Below are positions 8,497 through 17,251 of a DNA stretch of 64,000 nucleotides, piece by piece. Source of the DNA: Micromonospora sp. CCTCC AA 2012012 (GTDB lineage Bacteria; Actinomycetota; Actinomycetes; Mycobacteriales; Micromonosporaceae); the NCBI RefSeq assembly GCF_040499845.1, contig NZ_CP159342.1, forward strand, positions 5,952,001 through 6,016,000, in the 5' to 3' direction. Position 1 is the first letter of the stretch, and every line of letters starts with the position of its first letter. A model generated the notes under the pieces. The model ran no database searches. It saw only the letters and a list, made by a program, of their open reading frames with translations, and had not been told where the DNA came from. A program made the translations under genes and the position numbers.

Positions 8497-8865
8497 ATGG
8501 ATCTGCTGGCGGAGTACCGACGGGCGACCATGTTCTTCGAAACGGGTGACCCGGCCGGAGCGGCCCGACTGCTCGAGCCGATCGTCGAGGCGGAGCCGGG
8601 CAACTCCTCCGTGCGGCAGCTGCTGGCCCGGGCGTACTTCCAGTCGGCCCAGCTCAACCGGGCCGAGGAGCAGCTCCGGGAGCTGGTCGACCGGGACCCG
8701 AGCGACCACTACGCGCACCACGTGCTGGGCCGGACACTGGAGCGGCTGAACCGGCACGTCGACGCCCTGCGTCACCTGCGCATCGCGGCGGCCATGTACG
8801 CGACCAACACCGACTACACGACCGCGCTGCGCCGGGTGGAGGGCCGGGTGGGCGGCGGTCGCTGA
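8497..8865 (+). CDS. Tetratricopeptide-repeat protein
   Basis: 122-residue protein made of about three TPR-like helical pairs ('YRRATMFFETGDPAGAARLL', 'RQLLARAYFQSAQLNRAEEQ', 'AHHVLGRTLERLNRHVDALR'). Such proteins are protein-protein adaptors; no partner can be named. I chose the ATG at 8497 because GAGGAGGTG lies at the right distance before it; an upstream in-frame GTG at 8470 lacks such a site. Soluble and cytoplasmic by composition. A hairpin at 8875-8896 follows the gene. Confidence 0.8.
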   Translation: MDLLAEYRRATMFFETGDPAGAARLLEPIVEAEPGNSSVRQLLARAYFQSAQLNRAEEQLRELVDRDPSDHYAHHVLGRTLERLNRHVDALRHLRIAAAMYATNTDYTTALRRVEGRVGGGR

Positions 8866-8874
8866 CGAAGCGGC

Positions 8875-8896
8875 GGGCAGCCCGGGCGGGCTGCCC
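8875..8896 (+). terminator. Hairpin terminator after TPR gene
   Basis: Perfect 9-base arms GGGCAGCCC / GGGCTGCCC around a 4-base loop, 10 bases after the TPR stop codon. There is no U-tract, as is common in actinobacteria. Confidence 0.6.
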
Positions 8897-8919
8897 TCCG
8901 TCGTACCTAGGATGGTCTG

Positions 8920-9174
8920 GTGAAGCTCAAGCTCGATCTCCACGACATCTACAACAAGGGCCACGACATCGACCGCGCGCTGCGCGGGATCATGGACGAG
9001 GCGGTGGCGAAGAAGGCCACCCTGGTGGAGATCATCCCCGGCAAGGGTTCCGGCGCGCTGAAGAAGAAGGTGCTGCGCTTCCTCGACCAGAAGGACGTCA
9101 AGCAGCTCTACCACCGGGTCGAGAAGGACTCGAAGAACTTCGGCCGCCTCTTCGTCCACTTCCGCTGGAAGTAG
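8920..9174 (+). CDS. Smr-domain protein
   Basis: 84-residue protein consisting of a single Smr domain (MutS2 C-terminal type): 'LKLDLHDIYNKGHDIDRAL', then 'LVEIIPGKGSGALKKKVLRF' with the conserved IxxGKG core. Smr domains nick or bind branched DNA or act on RNA; stand-alone short forms are less well characterised. The GTG start at 8920 has no ribosome-binding site, but TAGGAT at 8908-8913 lies six bases upstream, suggesting a leaderless mRNA. Confidence 0.85.
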   Translation: MKLKLDLHDIYNKGHDIDRALRGIMDEAVAKKATLVEIIPGKGSGALKKKVLRFLDQKDVKQLYHRVEKDSKNFGRLFVHFRWK

Positions 9175-9209
9175 CGCCCGCCTGAAGAAGATCGTTCCGA
9201 GCTTCCGGC

Positions 9210-9239
9210 TTGCATGTCAACGAACATGTTCGTTACGAT
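9210..9239 (+). promoter_or_regulatory. Promoter of TetR gene with embedded operator
   Basis: TTGCAT (9210-9215) and TACGAT (9234-9239) form a -35/-10 pair with an 18-base spacer. A perfect 16-base palindrome AACGAACATGTTCGTT (9219-9234) fills that spacer. The -10 box ends 7 bases before the ATG at 9247, so the transcript is predicted to be leaderless. A repressor bound to the palindrome would block polymerase; the same core recurs at 9967-9995. Confidence 0.85.
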
Positions 9240-9246
9240 CGCGTTC

Positions 9247-9930
9247 ATGAGCCCTCGTCGTACGCCGGTCAGTCGTCGGGACCGGCCGGCCAAGTCGCCG
9301 CTGAGCCGGGGTGGCCTCGTCGCCGTGGCGCTGCGGATCATGCGGGACGAGGGCCTGGAGCGGGTCACCATGCGGCGGCTCGCGACCGAACTCGACACCG
9401 GTCCCGCCTCGCTCTACGTCTATGTCGACAACATGGCCGAGCTGCACGGCGCGCTGCTGGACGAGCTCGTCGCCGAGCTGGATCTCCCGACCGACGCGGC
9501 CGCACGGCACTGGCGCGACGAGCTGATCGGGCTGCTGGTCCGCTACACCGGGCTGCTCATGGGCTATCCGAGCCTGGCCCGCTCGGTGCTGACGCTCCGG
9601 CCGTCCGGGCCGCACTACCTGCGTCTGATCGACGCGCTGCTGGGTCTGCTGCACGTCGGCGGCGTGCCGGCGCGGCAGGCCGCCTGGGGTGTCGACCTGC
9701 TGTTGCAGCACGCCACGGCCACGGCGGCGGAGCAGGGCACCCGGGACGAGTCGGCGGTCGCCGACAGCGAGGCCGAGCAGCTCCTGGTGGCCGTACGGGA
9801 GGCCGACGAGGGTGACCACCCGAACGTCCACCGGGTCCGCGACGAGCTCTTCTCCGGCACCGGCGAGGAGCGGCTGCGCTGGTCGTTCGCCGTGCTGGTG
9901 GACGGCCTCGCCACCACTGCCACCCCCTAG
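9247..9930 (+). CDS. TetR-family repressor (TetR-type C-terminal domain)
   Basis: 227-residue repressor. The helix-turn-helix is 'MRRLATELDTGPASLYVYVD' (about residues 39-58), and the rest resembles the ligand-binding/dimerisation domain of classical TetR. The longer frame starting at 9214 would translate the operator itself, so the ATG at 9247, seven bases after the TACGAT box, is preferred. The same palindrome core (GAACATGTTC) overlaps its own promoter and lies twice before the downstream flavin monooxygenase, so it probably represses both genes and is released by a small molecule, perhaps the monooxygenase substrate. The ligand is unknown. Confidence 0.88.
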   Translation: MSPRRTPVSRRDRPAKSPLSRGGLVAVALRIMRDEGLERVTMRRLATELDTGPASLYVYVDNMAELHGALLDELVAELDLPTDAAARHWRDELIGLLVRYTGLLMGYPSLARSVLTLRPSGPHYLRLIDALLGLLHVGGVPARQAAWGVDLLLQHATATAAEQGTRDESAVADSEAEQLLVAVREADEGDHPNVHRVRDELFSGTGEERLRWSFAVLVDGLATTATP

Positions 9931-9966
9931 GCGGGTCACCGCTCGCCTCCGATCGAACTGCACCTA

Positions 9967-9995
9967 TGACGAACATGTTCGTCACGAACATGTTC
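9967..9995. promoter_or_regulatory. Two TetR operators upstream of the flavin monooxygenase
   Basis: A perfect 18-base palindrome TGACGAACATGTTCGTCA (9967-9984) is followed by GAACATGTTC (9986-9995); their centres are 15 bases apart. Both share the core of the operator at 9219-9234. The ribosome-binding site GGGAGA lies downstream at about 10004-10009, so binding here should block transcription of the monooxygenase. Confidence 0.85.
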
Positions 9996-10014
9996 ACAAC
10001 ACAGGGAGACACCG

Positions 10015-11133
10015 ATGACCACACCGTCGATCGCCATCGTGGGCGCCGGGCTGGGCGGCCTGTTGCTCGCCCGCGTCCTGCACGTCCACGGCATTCCGGC
10101 CACCGTCCACGAGCGGGACGCCGGGCAGGAGGCGCGTACCCAGGGCGGCATGCTCGACATCCACCAGGACACCGGGCAGCTCGCGCTCCGCGCCGCCGAC
10201 CTCTACGAGGGGTTCCGCCGCATCGTGCACCCCGGCGGCGAGGCGCTGCGCATCCTGGACCGGCAGGGCACGGTCCTCGTGGACGAGGCCGACGAGGGCG
10301 ACGGTGACCGGCCCGAGGTCGACCGCGGCGACCTGCGCCGGCTGCTGCTGGACTCGCTGCCCGAGGGCACGATCCGGTGGGGCGCCACGGTCACCGCGGC
10401 CCGCCCACTCGGCGACGGACGGCACGCGTTGACCCTTTCGGACGGCGACACCGTCACCACCGACCTGCTGGTCGGCGCGGACGGCGCCTGGTCCCGGATC
10501 CGGCCGCTGGTCTCGAACGCCACCCCGACCCCGGCCGGAGTGTCCTTCGTGGAGATCGAACTGGTCGACGCCGACACCCGTCATCCCGGCTGCGCCGCCG
10601 TCGTCGGCGCCGGCATGATGTTCGCCCTCGCCCCCGGCCAGGGCCTCCTGGCGCACCGGGAGACCGACGGCAGCCTGCACGTCTACGCCGCGTTCACCGG
10701 CGGGGACGTCGACATCGCCGGCCGGGACCCGGCCCGGTTGGTGGAGCGGTTCGCCGACTGGGCGCCCGAGCTGCGGGCGCTGATCACCGAGGCCGACGGC
10801 GACCTGGTGCCGCGGGCCATCCACATGCTGCCCGTCGGGCACCGGTGGGACCGGGTGCCGGGCGTCACGCTGCTCGGCGACGCCGCGCACCTGATGTCCC
10901 CGTTCGCCGGCGAGGGCGCCAACCTCGCCATGCTCGACGGGGCCGGGCTGGGCCGTGCCCTCGCCGACCACCCGGACGACGTCGAGGCGGCGCTCGCCGC
11001 GTACGAGCGGGCGCTCTTCCCGCGCAGCGCGCGGGCCGCCGCCGAGGCCGCCGCCAACCTGGCGGTCTGCTTCCGTGACGACGCCCCGCAGGGCCTCGTC
11101 GACCAGTTCGCCGCCTACGCCGAACCGCGCTGA
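10015..11133 (+). CDS. TetX-like FAD-dependent monooxygenase
   Basis: 372-residue class A flavoprotein monooxygenase. The N-terminal Rossmann motif is 'IAIVGAGLGGLLLARVL' (GxGxxG); 'GGMLDIHQDTGQLAL' and the FAD-contact motif 'LLGDAAHLMSPFAGEGANLA' resemble the TetX tetracycline-destructase branch and related antibiotic hydroxylases. It uses NAD(P)H and O2 to hydroxylate an aromatic or polyketide substrate; the substrate is not decided by sequence. The ATG at 10015 has GGGAGA upstream. It is preceded by two TetR operators and lies directly after the tetR gene, so it is probably induced by its substrate. A hairpin at 11139-11169 ends the transcript. Confidence 0.88.
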   Translation: MTTPSIAIVGAGLGGLLLARVLHVHGIPATVHERDAGQEARTQGGMLDIHQDTGQLALRAADLYEGFRRIVHPGGEALRILDRQGTVLVDEADEGDGDRPEVDRGDLRRLLLDSLPEGTIRWGATVTAARPLGDGRHALTLSDGDTVTTDLLVGADGAWSRIRPLVSNATPTPAGVSFVEIELVDADTRHPGCAAVVGAGMMFALAPGQGLLAHRETDGSLHVYAAFTGGDVDIAGRDPARLVERFADWAPELRALITEADGDLVPRAIHMLPVGHRWDRVPGVTLLGDAAHLMSPFAGEGANLAMLDGAGLGRALADHPDDVEAALAAYERALFPRSARAAAEAAANLAVCFRDDAPQGLVDQFAAYAEPR

Positions 11134-11138
11134 CCCGG

Positions 11139-11169
11139 CCCCGGGGTCAGCGGGAGGCTGACCCCGGGG
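11139..11169. terminator. Bidirectional hairpin terminator
   Basis: Perfect 13-base arms CCCCGGGGTCAGC / GCTGACCCCGGGG around a 5-base loop, between the convergent monooxygenase and M28 peptidase genes. Confidence 0.75.
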
Positions 11170-11180
11170 CACCAGGACGG

Positions 11181-13559
11181 TCAGAAGGAGTAGCTGCGGG
11201 CCACCGCAAGCATCTCCGAGGTGTGCGAGCCGACCACGCCGACGTCGGCGGGGCGGGGGCGGAAGCCGGGGACGGCGGTCAGACCGTCGCTGGCGTCCAT
11301 GGCCCGCAGCACGACCTTGTCCGCCTTCGGGGTCAGGGTCAGCGTGACCTCGATGCCCTCCGGCGGCGGGGCGTGGAAGACGATCCCGAAGCCCCACCGA
11401 CCCTCGCGGGCCTTGACCGGCACCTCGCGGCCCCCCACCACCGCCGACCGCACGGTGGCGGTGGAGGTGTCGACGTGCAGCGTGGCGAGGCGGACCGGCC
11501 GCTGCGGGACCAGCCGCAGCCGCAGCACCCGCTGGTCGCCCGCGCGGGTGTCGGCCAGCACCGTCACCGTCGGCGCGGGCAGGTTCGCCGGCTGCGCCGG
11601 CCCGGCCCGCAGCTCCGGGTCGCCCAGGCCGGGGAAGTCGTCGGCCACCGACGCCCGGTCGTCGACGAAGCCGGCGGTCCAGGGCTGCGGGTCGTCCTCC
11701 CGGCTGAGCCACTGGGCCTTCCCGGTGCCGGCGTCCAGGGCGTACATCAGGTGGGTGGGCACCGGGTGGGCGGCGTCGAAGCGGTCCACGACCAGGCCGA
11801 CCCCGGCGAGCACCACGGCCGCGAGCCCGGCGGCGACGGCCGGCAGCGCGCCCAGCCGGCGGGCCCGCAGCGCGACCAGGCCACGCTGGCCGCCGGCCTG
11901 CGGGTGCAGCAGGTCCACCACCGGCAGCGCGGCCAGCCCGAGCAGCACCGCGAAGAGCGCCGCGACGCCACCCATCGCCATCCCGAGCGCGGGGAAGAGC
12001 AGCACCACGGTCGGCAGCAGGATCAGCACGGCGACCGCGCCGGCCAGGGTCACCGCCAGCACCGGCCAGGGGCCGTCGAGCCGGGTGGCCAGGGCCGCGA
12101 GGCCGGCCAGCGCACCGGCCAGGGCCGGCAGGGTCGTCAGGTACGCCCCGCCGGGCACCAGGACGGCGAGCAGCACCCCGAACAGGGCCAGCCAGACCAG
12201 CCCACCGAACGCGAGGGCGGCCGGTCCGACCCGGCGACGGGTCGACGCGTACCAGGCGAAGAGGATCGTGGCGGCGAGCGCCACCACCGCGAGCCGGTAC
12301 CAGGTCGGGCGGTACGGGTCGAGCAGTTCCGCGTAGCCGGGGCGGGCCGTGGTGATCCCGGTCCAGAGCAGCCAGGCGCCCAGCGGCGCGGCCACCACCG
12401 GCACCAGCGCGAGCCCGACGCCGGCGGCGAGCCGGCCGGCGGTGGCCCGCCCGCGCCGTCGCAGCAGCCAGCCGAGCACGCCGACGGCGACCACCGCGAG
12501 CAGCGCCAGCGGCAGGGTCAGCCAACCCGGGTAGCGGACCAGCCCGCCGGGCACCGGGAAGTAGGTGGCGTCGTGGTCCGACCGCAGCGCGTTGAGGTCC
12601 GTACGCCCGAACTCGCGGGCCAGCCCGAGCGCGTTGTCGCCGTGCATCTGGAGGCTGCGCCGGTCCATCGCCGCCGGGGTGTCCAGCGGCGAGTGGTAGA
12701 CCGCCCCGCCGTCGATGTACGCGGAGTTCAGCCCGACGAAGTTCCGGTCCAGGAAGGCGGTGAAGTCGGTGTCGTTCGGCAGCGCCCGGTAGATCTCCAC
12801 GGCGAACGAGGTGCCGACCGGGTGCGGGGCGGCCCGACCGAAGACGTCGACCAGCTTCGCGTTGTTCCGGGACGTCTCGAACATGATCACCGGGCCGGTG
12901 GAGCCGCGCGCCTCCAGGTTGAGCACCACCCCGCCGTCGGCGGCGAGTGGATGGCTCTGCGCGAACGCGGCGGCCCCGCAGAGGCACGCCTCCTCGGCGT
13001 CGGTGAGCACCAGGACGATGTCGTTGCGGGGGCGCGGCCCGGCGGTCAGCGCCCGGCCCACCTCCAGGATCGTCGACGTGCCGGCCGCGTCGTCGTTGCC
13101 GCCCGGGCCCGACTGCACCGAGTCGTAGTGGGCGACCAGGAAGACCCGGCCGGTCGGCGCGGTCCCGGGCACCCGGGCCACCACGTTGCGGACCCGCGCG
13201 ACGGTGGCGCCGCCGGCCGCCCCGCTGAGCTGACCCGCCTCCGGCGCCACGGTGTCCTGCACCTCGGTCTCCAGGCCCAGGCCGCGCAGCACGTCGACCA
13301 GGTGCTCCCGGACCTGGTCGTTGGCGGGGCTGCCGGCCACGTGCGGCCGGGCAGCGATCACCCGCACCTGCTCGTACGCCCGGGCGGCGCTGAAGTCACC
13401 GGCCGGCGCGTCGGCCGGTCGGGGCGCCGGTGGGCGCAGGTCGAGCAGGGTGCCCGCGCCGACGGCGAGCAGCGCCGCCAGCGCGGCGAGGGCGGCGGGC
13501 AGGCGCCGCCGGGGCCGGGCCAGGGCCCGGTCGGCGGGGCGGGTGGGGGATACGCCCAC
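11181..13559 (-). CDS. Membrane-bound M28 family metallopeptidase
   Basis: 792-residue protein. A basic N-terminus and one membrane segment lead into an M28 aminopeptidase-like domain with the expected metal ligands: 'VAHYDS', 'GGNDDAAGTS', 'TDAEEACL', 'LNLEARGSTG' and 'VYHSPLDT'. This is followed by a long region of about eight hydrophobic segments and a soluble C-terminal beta-rich domain. The overall plan resembles the eukaryotic ERMP1/Fxna group. The peptidase domain probably faces outward. I chose the GTG at 13559, with GAGGAG six bases upstream, over a GTG at 13604 that lacks a good site. Convergent with the TetX-like gene. Confidence 0.85.
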   Translation of the reverse strand: MGVSPTRPADRALARPRRRLPAALAALAALLAVGAGTLLDLRPPAPRPADAPAGDFSAARAYEQVRVIAARPHVAGSPANDQVREHLVDVLRGLGLETEVQDTVAPEAGQLSGAAGGATVARVRNVVARVPGTAPTGRVFLVAHYDSVQSGPGGNDDAAGTSTILEVGRALTAGPRPRNDIVLVLTDAEEACLCGAAAFAQSHPLAADGGVVLNLEARGSTGPVIMFETSRNNAKLVDVFGRAAPHPVGTSFAVEIYRALPNDTDFTAFLDRNFVGLNSAYIDGGAVYHSPLDTPAAMDRRSLQMHGDNALGLAREFGRTDLNALRSDHDATYFPVPGGLVRYPGWLTLPLALLAVVAVGVLGWLLRRRGRATAGRLAAGVGLALVPVVAAPLGAWLLWTGITTARPGYAELLDPYRPTWYRLAVVALAATILFAWYASTRRRVGPAALAFGGLVWLALFGVLLAVLVPGGAYLTTLPALAGALAGLAALATRLDGPWPVLAVTLAGAVAVLILLPTVVLLFPALGMAMGGVAALFAVLLGLAALPVVDLLHPQAGGQRGLVALRARRLGALPAVAAGLAAVVLAGVGLVVDRFDAAHPVPTHLMYALDAGTGKAQWLSREDDPQPWTAGFVDDRASVADDFPGLGDPELRAGPAQPANLPAPTVTVLADTRAGDQRVLRLRLVPQRPVRLATLHVDTSTATVRSAVVGGREVPVKAREGRWGFGIVFHAPPPEGIEVTLTLTPKADKVVLRAMDASDGLTAVPGFRPRPADVGVVGSHTSEMLAVARSYSF

Positions 13560-13759
13560 GGGGGACTCCTCGGGGGTGGGGCCAGGGGTGGGATCATCCT
13601 GCACCCCCGGGGCGCGCGGCGGGACTCGCCGGTCGGCGGACCTTCTCGGCAGGGTGTCCCGCCTGGGGACCAGGGACCCGGCGTAACATCGGCCGTCCGT
13701 CTGGTCGCTGAGCGGGTGGGGGCGATCCCGTCCCGCCCCGTGCCGCTGCCGCTGTCGTG

Positions 13760-13786
13760 TTGTGTGCGACCGTTGTCTGATACAGG
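13760..13786 (+). promoter_or_regulatory. Possible promoter of the signalling operon
   Basis: TTGTGT (13760-13765) and TACAGG (13781-13786) could form a promoter, though the 15-base spacer is short. An AAGGAG ribosome-binding site follows at about 13803-13808, so a transcript starting near 13790 would include it. The rest of the 13560-13872 gap holds no other signal I recognise. Confidence 0.35.
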
Positions 13787-13872
13787 ATCAGCAGGGCACT
13801 CGGAAGGAGCCCGACATCACCAGCGACCTCCCGCGACTCGCGGCGGTGACCCGGCCGAACCGGGGGACCGGT

Positions 13873-15090
13873 ATGACCGGTTCCTCCCTGGTGCCGTACC
13901 CGCACGGGGGGCTCGCGCGGCACGGCAACCTGCCGCCCGGTGAACGCCTCCGGGTCCTGCTGGTCGAGGACGACGAGGGGGACGCCTTCCTCGTCGGTGA
14001 GCTGCTCGCCGAGACCAACTCGATGATCGACCTGCTGGTCGCCACCAGCCTGAGCGAGGCCCGCCAGCGGGTGATGGGCGTCGACTGCGTCCTGCTCGAC
14101 CTCGGCCTGCCCGACGCGCAGGGGCTGGACGGGCTGCGCCAGGTGCTGGAGATGTCCAGCGGCGCCGCGGTCTGCGTGCTGACCGGCCGCTCCGACGAGC
14201 ACCTGGGCATCGTCGCGGTCGCCGAGGGCGCCCAGGACTATCTGGTCAAGGGGCAGGTCGACGGGGTCCTGCTGACCCGGGCGCTGCGCTACGCCGTCGA
14301 ACGCAAACGGGCCGACGAGAACGCCCGCCGGCTCCGCGAGGTCGAGCTGCGGCAGGCCGAGTCCGCCCGCCTGGAGCGCGGCCTGCTGCCCCAGCCGCTG
14401 ATGACCACCGACCAGGTCGCGGTGCACACCTTCTACCGTCCCGGTCGGCACGCCGCCCTCATCGGCGGCGACTTCTATGACGTGGTGCAGACCCGGCCGG
14501 ACCGGATCGACCTGATCGTCGGCGACGTCTGCGGCCACGGCGTCGACGAGGCCGCCCTCGGCGTCGAACTGCGGGTCGCCTGGCGGGCGTTGATCCTGGC
14601 GGGCGTGCCCGACGACGAGGTGCTGCCCGCGCTGGAGCAGGTGCTGATGAGCGAGCGCCGCCTCCAGGAGATCTTCGCCACGGTGGCCACCGTCCGCCTC
14701 GACCTGGCCGCCCACCGGGCCACCGTACGACTCGCCGGGCATCCGCCGCCGGTGCTGCTCAGCGGGGGTGAGGTCGCGCCGGTGCCGGCCAAGGGTGGCC
14801 TGCTGCTGGGCGTACGACCGCGCCGGCCCGTTGCCTTCGACCTGGAGTTCGACACCGATGACTGGTCCCTGTTGATGTACACCGACGGCCTGATCGAAGG
14901 GCGGGTGGGCGACGGCGACGAGCGGCTCGACGTGGCGGGGCTGACCGAACTCCTCGCCGACCCGGCCAACCGGGCGGTGCCTCTGGCCGAGCTGCCGGCC
15001 TGGCTGGTCGGTCGCGCCGAGCAGATCAACGGCGGCCCGCTCGCCGACGACGTCGCCATGCTGCTGGTCACCCGCGGAGCTGGCCGATGA
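13873..15090 (+). CDS. Response-regulator / PP2C-type phosphatase (RsbU/SpoIIE class)
   Basis: About 405 residues: a receiver domain ('RVLLVEDDEGDAFLVGELL' with phospho-acceptor Asp in 'VDCVLLDLGLPD'), a short coiled-coil linker rich in Arg and Glu, then a SpoIIE/RsbU PP2C phosphatase domain ('IGGDFYDVVQ', 'GDVCGHGVDEAAL', 'MYTDGLIEGR', 'LADDVAMLLV'). These enzymes dephosphorylate anti-sigma-factor antagonists in partner switching. The ATG at 13873 is the first ordinary start with a purine-rich site (GGGGGA). However, a better AAGGAG lies before an in-frame ATC at 13816, so the protein may be 19 residues longer. Overlaps the downstream kinase by ATGA. Confidence 0.88.
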   Translation: MTGSSLVPYPHGGLARHGNLPPGERLRVLLVEDDEGDAFLVGELLAETNSMIDLLVATSLSEARQRVMGVDCVLLDLGLPDAQGLDGLRQVLEMSSGAAVCVLTGRSDEHLGIVAVAEGAQDYLVKGQVDGVLLTRALRYAVERKRADENARRLREVELRQAESARLERGLLPQPLMTTDQVAVHTFYRPGRHAALIGGDFYDVVQTRPDRIDLIVGDVCGHGVDEAALGVELRVAWRALILAGVPDDEVLPALEQVLMSERRLQEIFATVATVRLDLAAHRATVRLAGHPPPVLLSGGEVAPVPAKGGLLLGVRPRRPVAFDLEFDTDDWSLLMYTDGLIEGRVGDGDERLDVAGLTELLADPANRAVPLAELPAWLVGRAEQINGGPLADDVAMLLVTRGAGR

Positions 15091-16802
15091 AGGCGTACCA
15101 GCAGGGGTGGACCCTGCGTCGCCGGGTGGTCGCGCTGCTCAGCGTGGTCCTGGTGCTGCTGCTCGGGCTGGCCGCGGCCGAGGCGCTGGTGGCGACGAAG
15201 AACCGGCAGAACATCGACGCCGTGCTGCTCAGGACCGGCCCGCTGCGGGTGCAGGCCCAGGAGTTGCTCAGCGCGCTGCTCGACCAGGAGACCTCCGTCC
15301 GCGGGTACGCGGTGAACGGCGACCGGAAGGACCTGGCCCCGTACGAGGCCGGTCTGGTCCGGGAGCGGGACACCGTCGCCAAGATGGAGAAGCTGGCCGC
15401 CGACTATCCCGACGTGCTGCGCGAGCTGCGGGTCGTCGAGCAGCAGGCGGCGCAGTGGCGGACGAAGGTGGCCGAGCCGGTGATCGCGACGACCACCCGC
15501 AGCGGCCCGGCCGCCGGTCAGGCGCTGATCACCGACCAGACCCGGCAGCAGTTCGACGGCATCCGGGCCGCGGTCAACCAGCTCCAGGCGGAGATCCTGG
15601 TCGTCCGGCAGCAGACCGCCGACAAGGTCAACGAGACCGGCAACGTGCTGGTCGTCCTGCTGATCGTCGCCGCCCTGGTGGTCGCGGTCGCGGGCGTGGT
15701 CATGGTGCTCTCGCTGGACCGGATGCTGATCCGGCCGCTGGCCGGGCTGGTCGGCCAGGTGCGGGAGGTCGCCGCGGGCGACTACCAGCACCACATCGAG
15801 GGCTCCGGCCCGCCGGAGTTCCGGGTGCTCGCCGAGGACATCGACGGCATGCGGCAGAAGATCGCCCGCGAGCTGGCCGAGGTACGCGAGGCGCGGGAGC
15901 GGATCGAGTGGGTCAACAGCCAGCTGTCGAAGCAGGCCGAGGAACTCACCCGCTCCAACCGTGACCTGGAGCAGTTCGCGTACGTCGCCTCGCACGACCT
16001 CCAGGAGCCGCTGCGCAAGGTGGCGAGTTTCTGCCAGCTGCTCCAGCGGCGCTACGCCGGCCAGCTCGACGAGCGCGCCGACCAGTACATCGCCTTCGCG
16101 GTCGACGGCGCGCAGCGGATGCAGCGGCTGATCAACGACCTGCTGGCGTTCTCCCGGATCGGCCGGCTCACCACCGGGTTCACCGAGGTCGACCTGAACA
16201 AGGTGATGGGTGACGTGGCCGCCCAGACCGAGGCCGCCCGGCAGTACTCGGACGCCGAGCTGACCTGGGGCGAGCTGCCCACCATCCGCGGCGAGGAGCC
16301 GCTGCTGACCAACCTGCTCGCCAACCTGGTCAGCAACTCGATCAAGTTCCGCCGCCCGGACGTGCCGCCGAAGGTGCACGTCTCCGCCCGGCTGGTCGGC
16401 GACGAGTGGGAGATCAGCTGCCAGGACAACGGCATCGGGATCGAGCCGGAGTTCGCCGACAAGATCTTCGTGATCTTCCAGCGGCTGCACGCCAAGGACG
16501 CGTACCCGGGCACCGGGATCGGCCTGGCGATCGTCAAGAAGATCGTGGAATATCACGGCGGTCGGGTCTGGGTGGACACCGGCACCGCGGAGGGCACCGC
16601 GATCCGGTTCACCCTCCCGGCGCTGCCGGAGGACGTCGAGGCCGCCCGGGCCGCCGAGGCGGAGCGTACGGCTGAGGCGACCGGGACCGACGCGGAGCCG
16701 GTCGTCGCGGCCGACCCGGCGGACTCCTCGACGCGCGGCGACACGCCGGAGGCAGCGGCCGAGGGCGGTACAACGGGTGGCATGAGGGAGACGGTGGGAT
16801 GA
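15087..16802 (+). CDS. CHASE3-HAMP sensor histidine kinase
   Basis: 571-residue membrane kinase: TM1 about residues 15-36, an extracellular helical CHASE3-like domain (40-185), TM2 (190-212), HAMP, HisKA with phospho-His about 303 in '[14 protein letters not shown]', and a HATPase domain with N-box '[13 protein letters not shown]' and G-box 'DNGIGIEP'. The HDLQEPLR form is the one seen in phytochrome-like kinases that signal to Rcp1-type receivers, matching the next gene. The C-terminal 55 residues are Ala/Glu-rich and low-complexity. ATG overlaps the upstream stop (ATGA at 15087) and its own stop overlaps the next ATG, so the genes are translationally coupled. Confidence 0.93.
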   Translation: MKAYQQGWTLRRRVVALLSVVLVLLLGLAAAEALVATKNRQNIDAVLLRTGPLRVQAQELLSALLDQETSVRGYAVNGDRKDLAPYEAGLVRERDTVAKMEKLAADYPDVLRELRVVEQQAAQWRTKVAEPVIATTTRSGPAAGQALITDQTRQQFDGIRAAVNQLQAEILVVRQQTADKVNETGNVLVVLLIVAALVVAVAGVVMVLSLDRMLIRPLAGLVGQVREVAAGDYQHHIEGSGPPEFRVLAEDIDGMRQKIARELAEVREARERIEWVNSQLSKQAEELTRSNRDLEQFAYVASHDLQEPLRKVASFCQLLQRRYAGQLDERADQYIAFAVDGAQRMQRLINDLLAFSRIGRLTTGFTEVDLNKVMGDVAAQTEAARQYSDAELTWGELPTIRGEEPLLTNLLANLVSNSIKFRRPDVPPKVHVSARLVGDEWEISCQDNGIGIEPEFADKIFVIFQRLHAKDAYPGTGIGLAIVKKIVEYHGGRVWVDTGTAEGTAIRFTLPALPEDVEAARAAEAERTAEATGTDAEPVVAADPADSSTRGDTPEAAAEGGTTGGMRETVG

Positions 16803-17251
16803 CCGCGCCGGCAGACGGCAAGAGCCCGATCGAGGTCCTGCTGGTCGAGGACGACCCGGGCGACGTGCTGATGACCCAGGAGGCGTTCGAGGAGCACAAG
16901 CTCCGCAATCGGCTCACCGTGGTCTCCGACGGCGCCGAGGCCCTGGCCTACCTGCGCCGCGAGGGCGAGTACGCGGACGCCGTCACGCCCGACCTGATCC
17001 TGCTCGACCTCAACCTGCCCCGCCGGGACGGCCGCGAGGTGCTGGAGGAGATCAAGAACGACGAGGAGCTGCGCCGCATCCCCGTCGTGGTGCTGACCAC
17101 CTCGCAGGCCGACGAGGACATCCTGCGCAGCTACCAGCTGCACGCCAACGCCTACGTGACCAAGCCGGTGGACTTCGAGCGCTTCATCTCGGTGGTCCGC
17201 CAGATCGACGAGTTCTTCGTCAGCGTGGTCAAGCTCCCGCCGCGTGGCTGA
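16799..17251 (+). CDS. Single-domain response regulator (Rcp1-like)
   Basis: 150-residue stand-alone receiver: '[19 protein letters not shown]' at the N-terminus, phospho-acceptor Asp in '[17 protein letters not shown]', conserved Thr in '[13 protein letters not shown]' and Lys in '[13 protein letters not shown]'. There is no output domain, so it works as a phosphorelay intermediate or by protein contact. The 'DLNLPRxDG' and long beta4-alpha4 region are typical of Rcp1-type partners of HDLQEPLR kinases. Its ATG overlaps the kinase stop (ATGA). The next gene starts inside its last codons. Confidence 0.93.
   Translation: MTAPADGKSPIEVLLVEDDPGDVLMTQEAFEEHKLRNRLTVVSDGAEALAYLRREGEYADAVTPDLILLDLNLPRRDGREVLEEIKNDEELRRIPVVVLTTSQADEDILRSYQLHANAYVTKPVDFERFISVVRQIDEFFVSVVKLPPRG

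Noticed and set aside
9994-12987. A 997-codon minus-strand frame over the flavin monooxygenase and peptidase
   Set aside because: Low-complexity Arg/Gly/Ala composition typical of non-coding frames in high-GC DNA; real genes occupy both parts in other frames.
11223-13943. A 906-codon plus-strand frame antisense to the M28 peptidase
   Set aside because: No domain similarity; composition rich in Arg, Gly, Gln and His as expected for shadow frames.
14475-16556. 693-codon minus-strand frame over the kinase
   Set aside because: Antisense to clear histidine-kinase and phosphatase motifs; Asp/Leu/Val/Gly-rich shadow composition.
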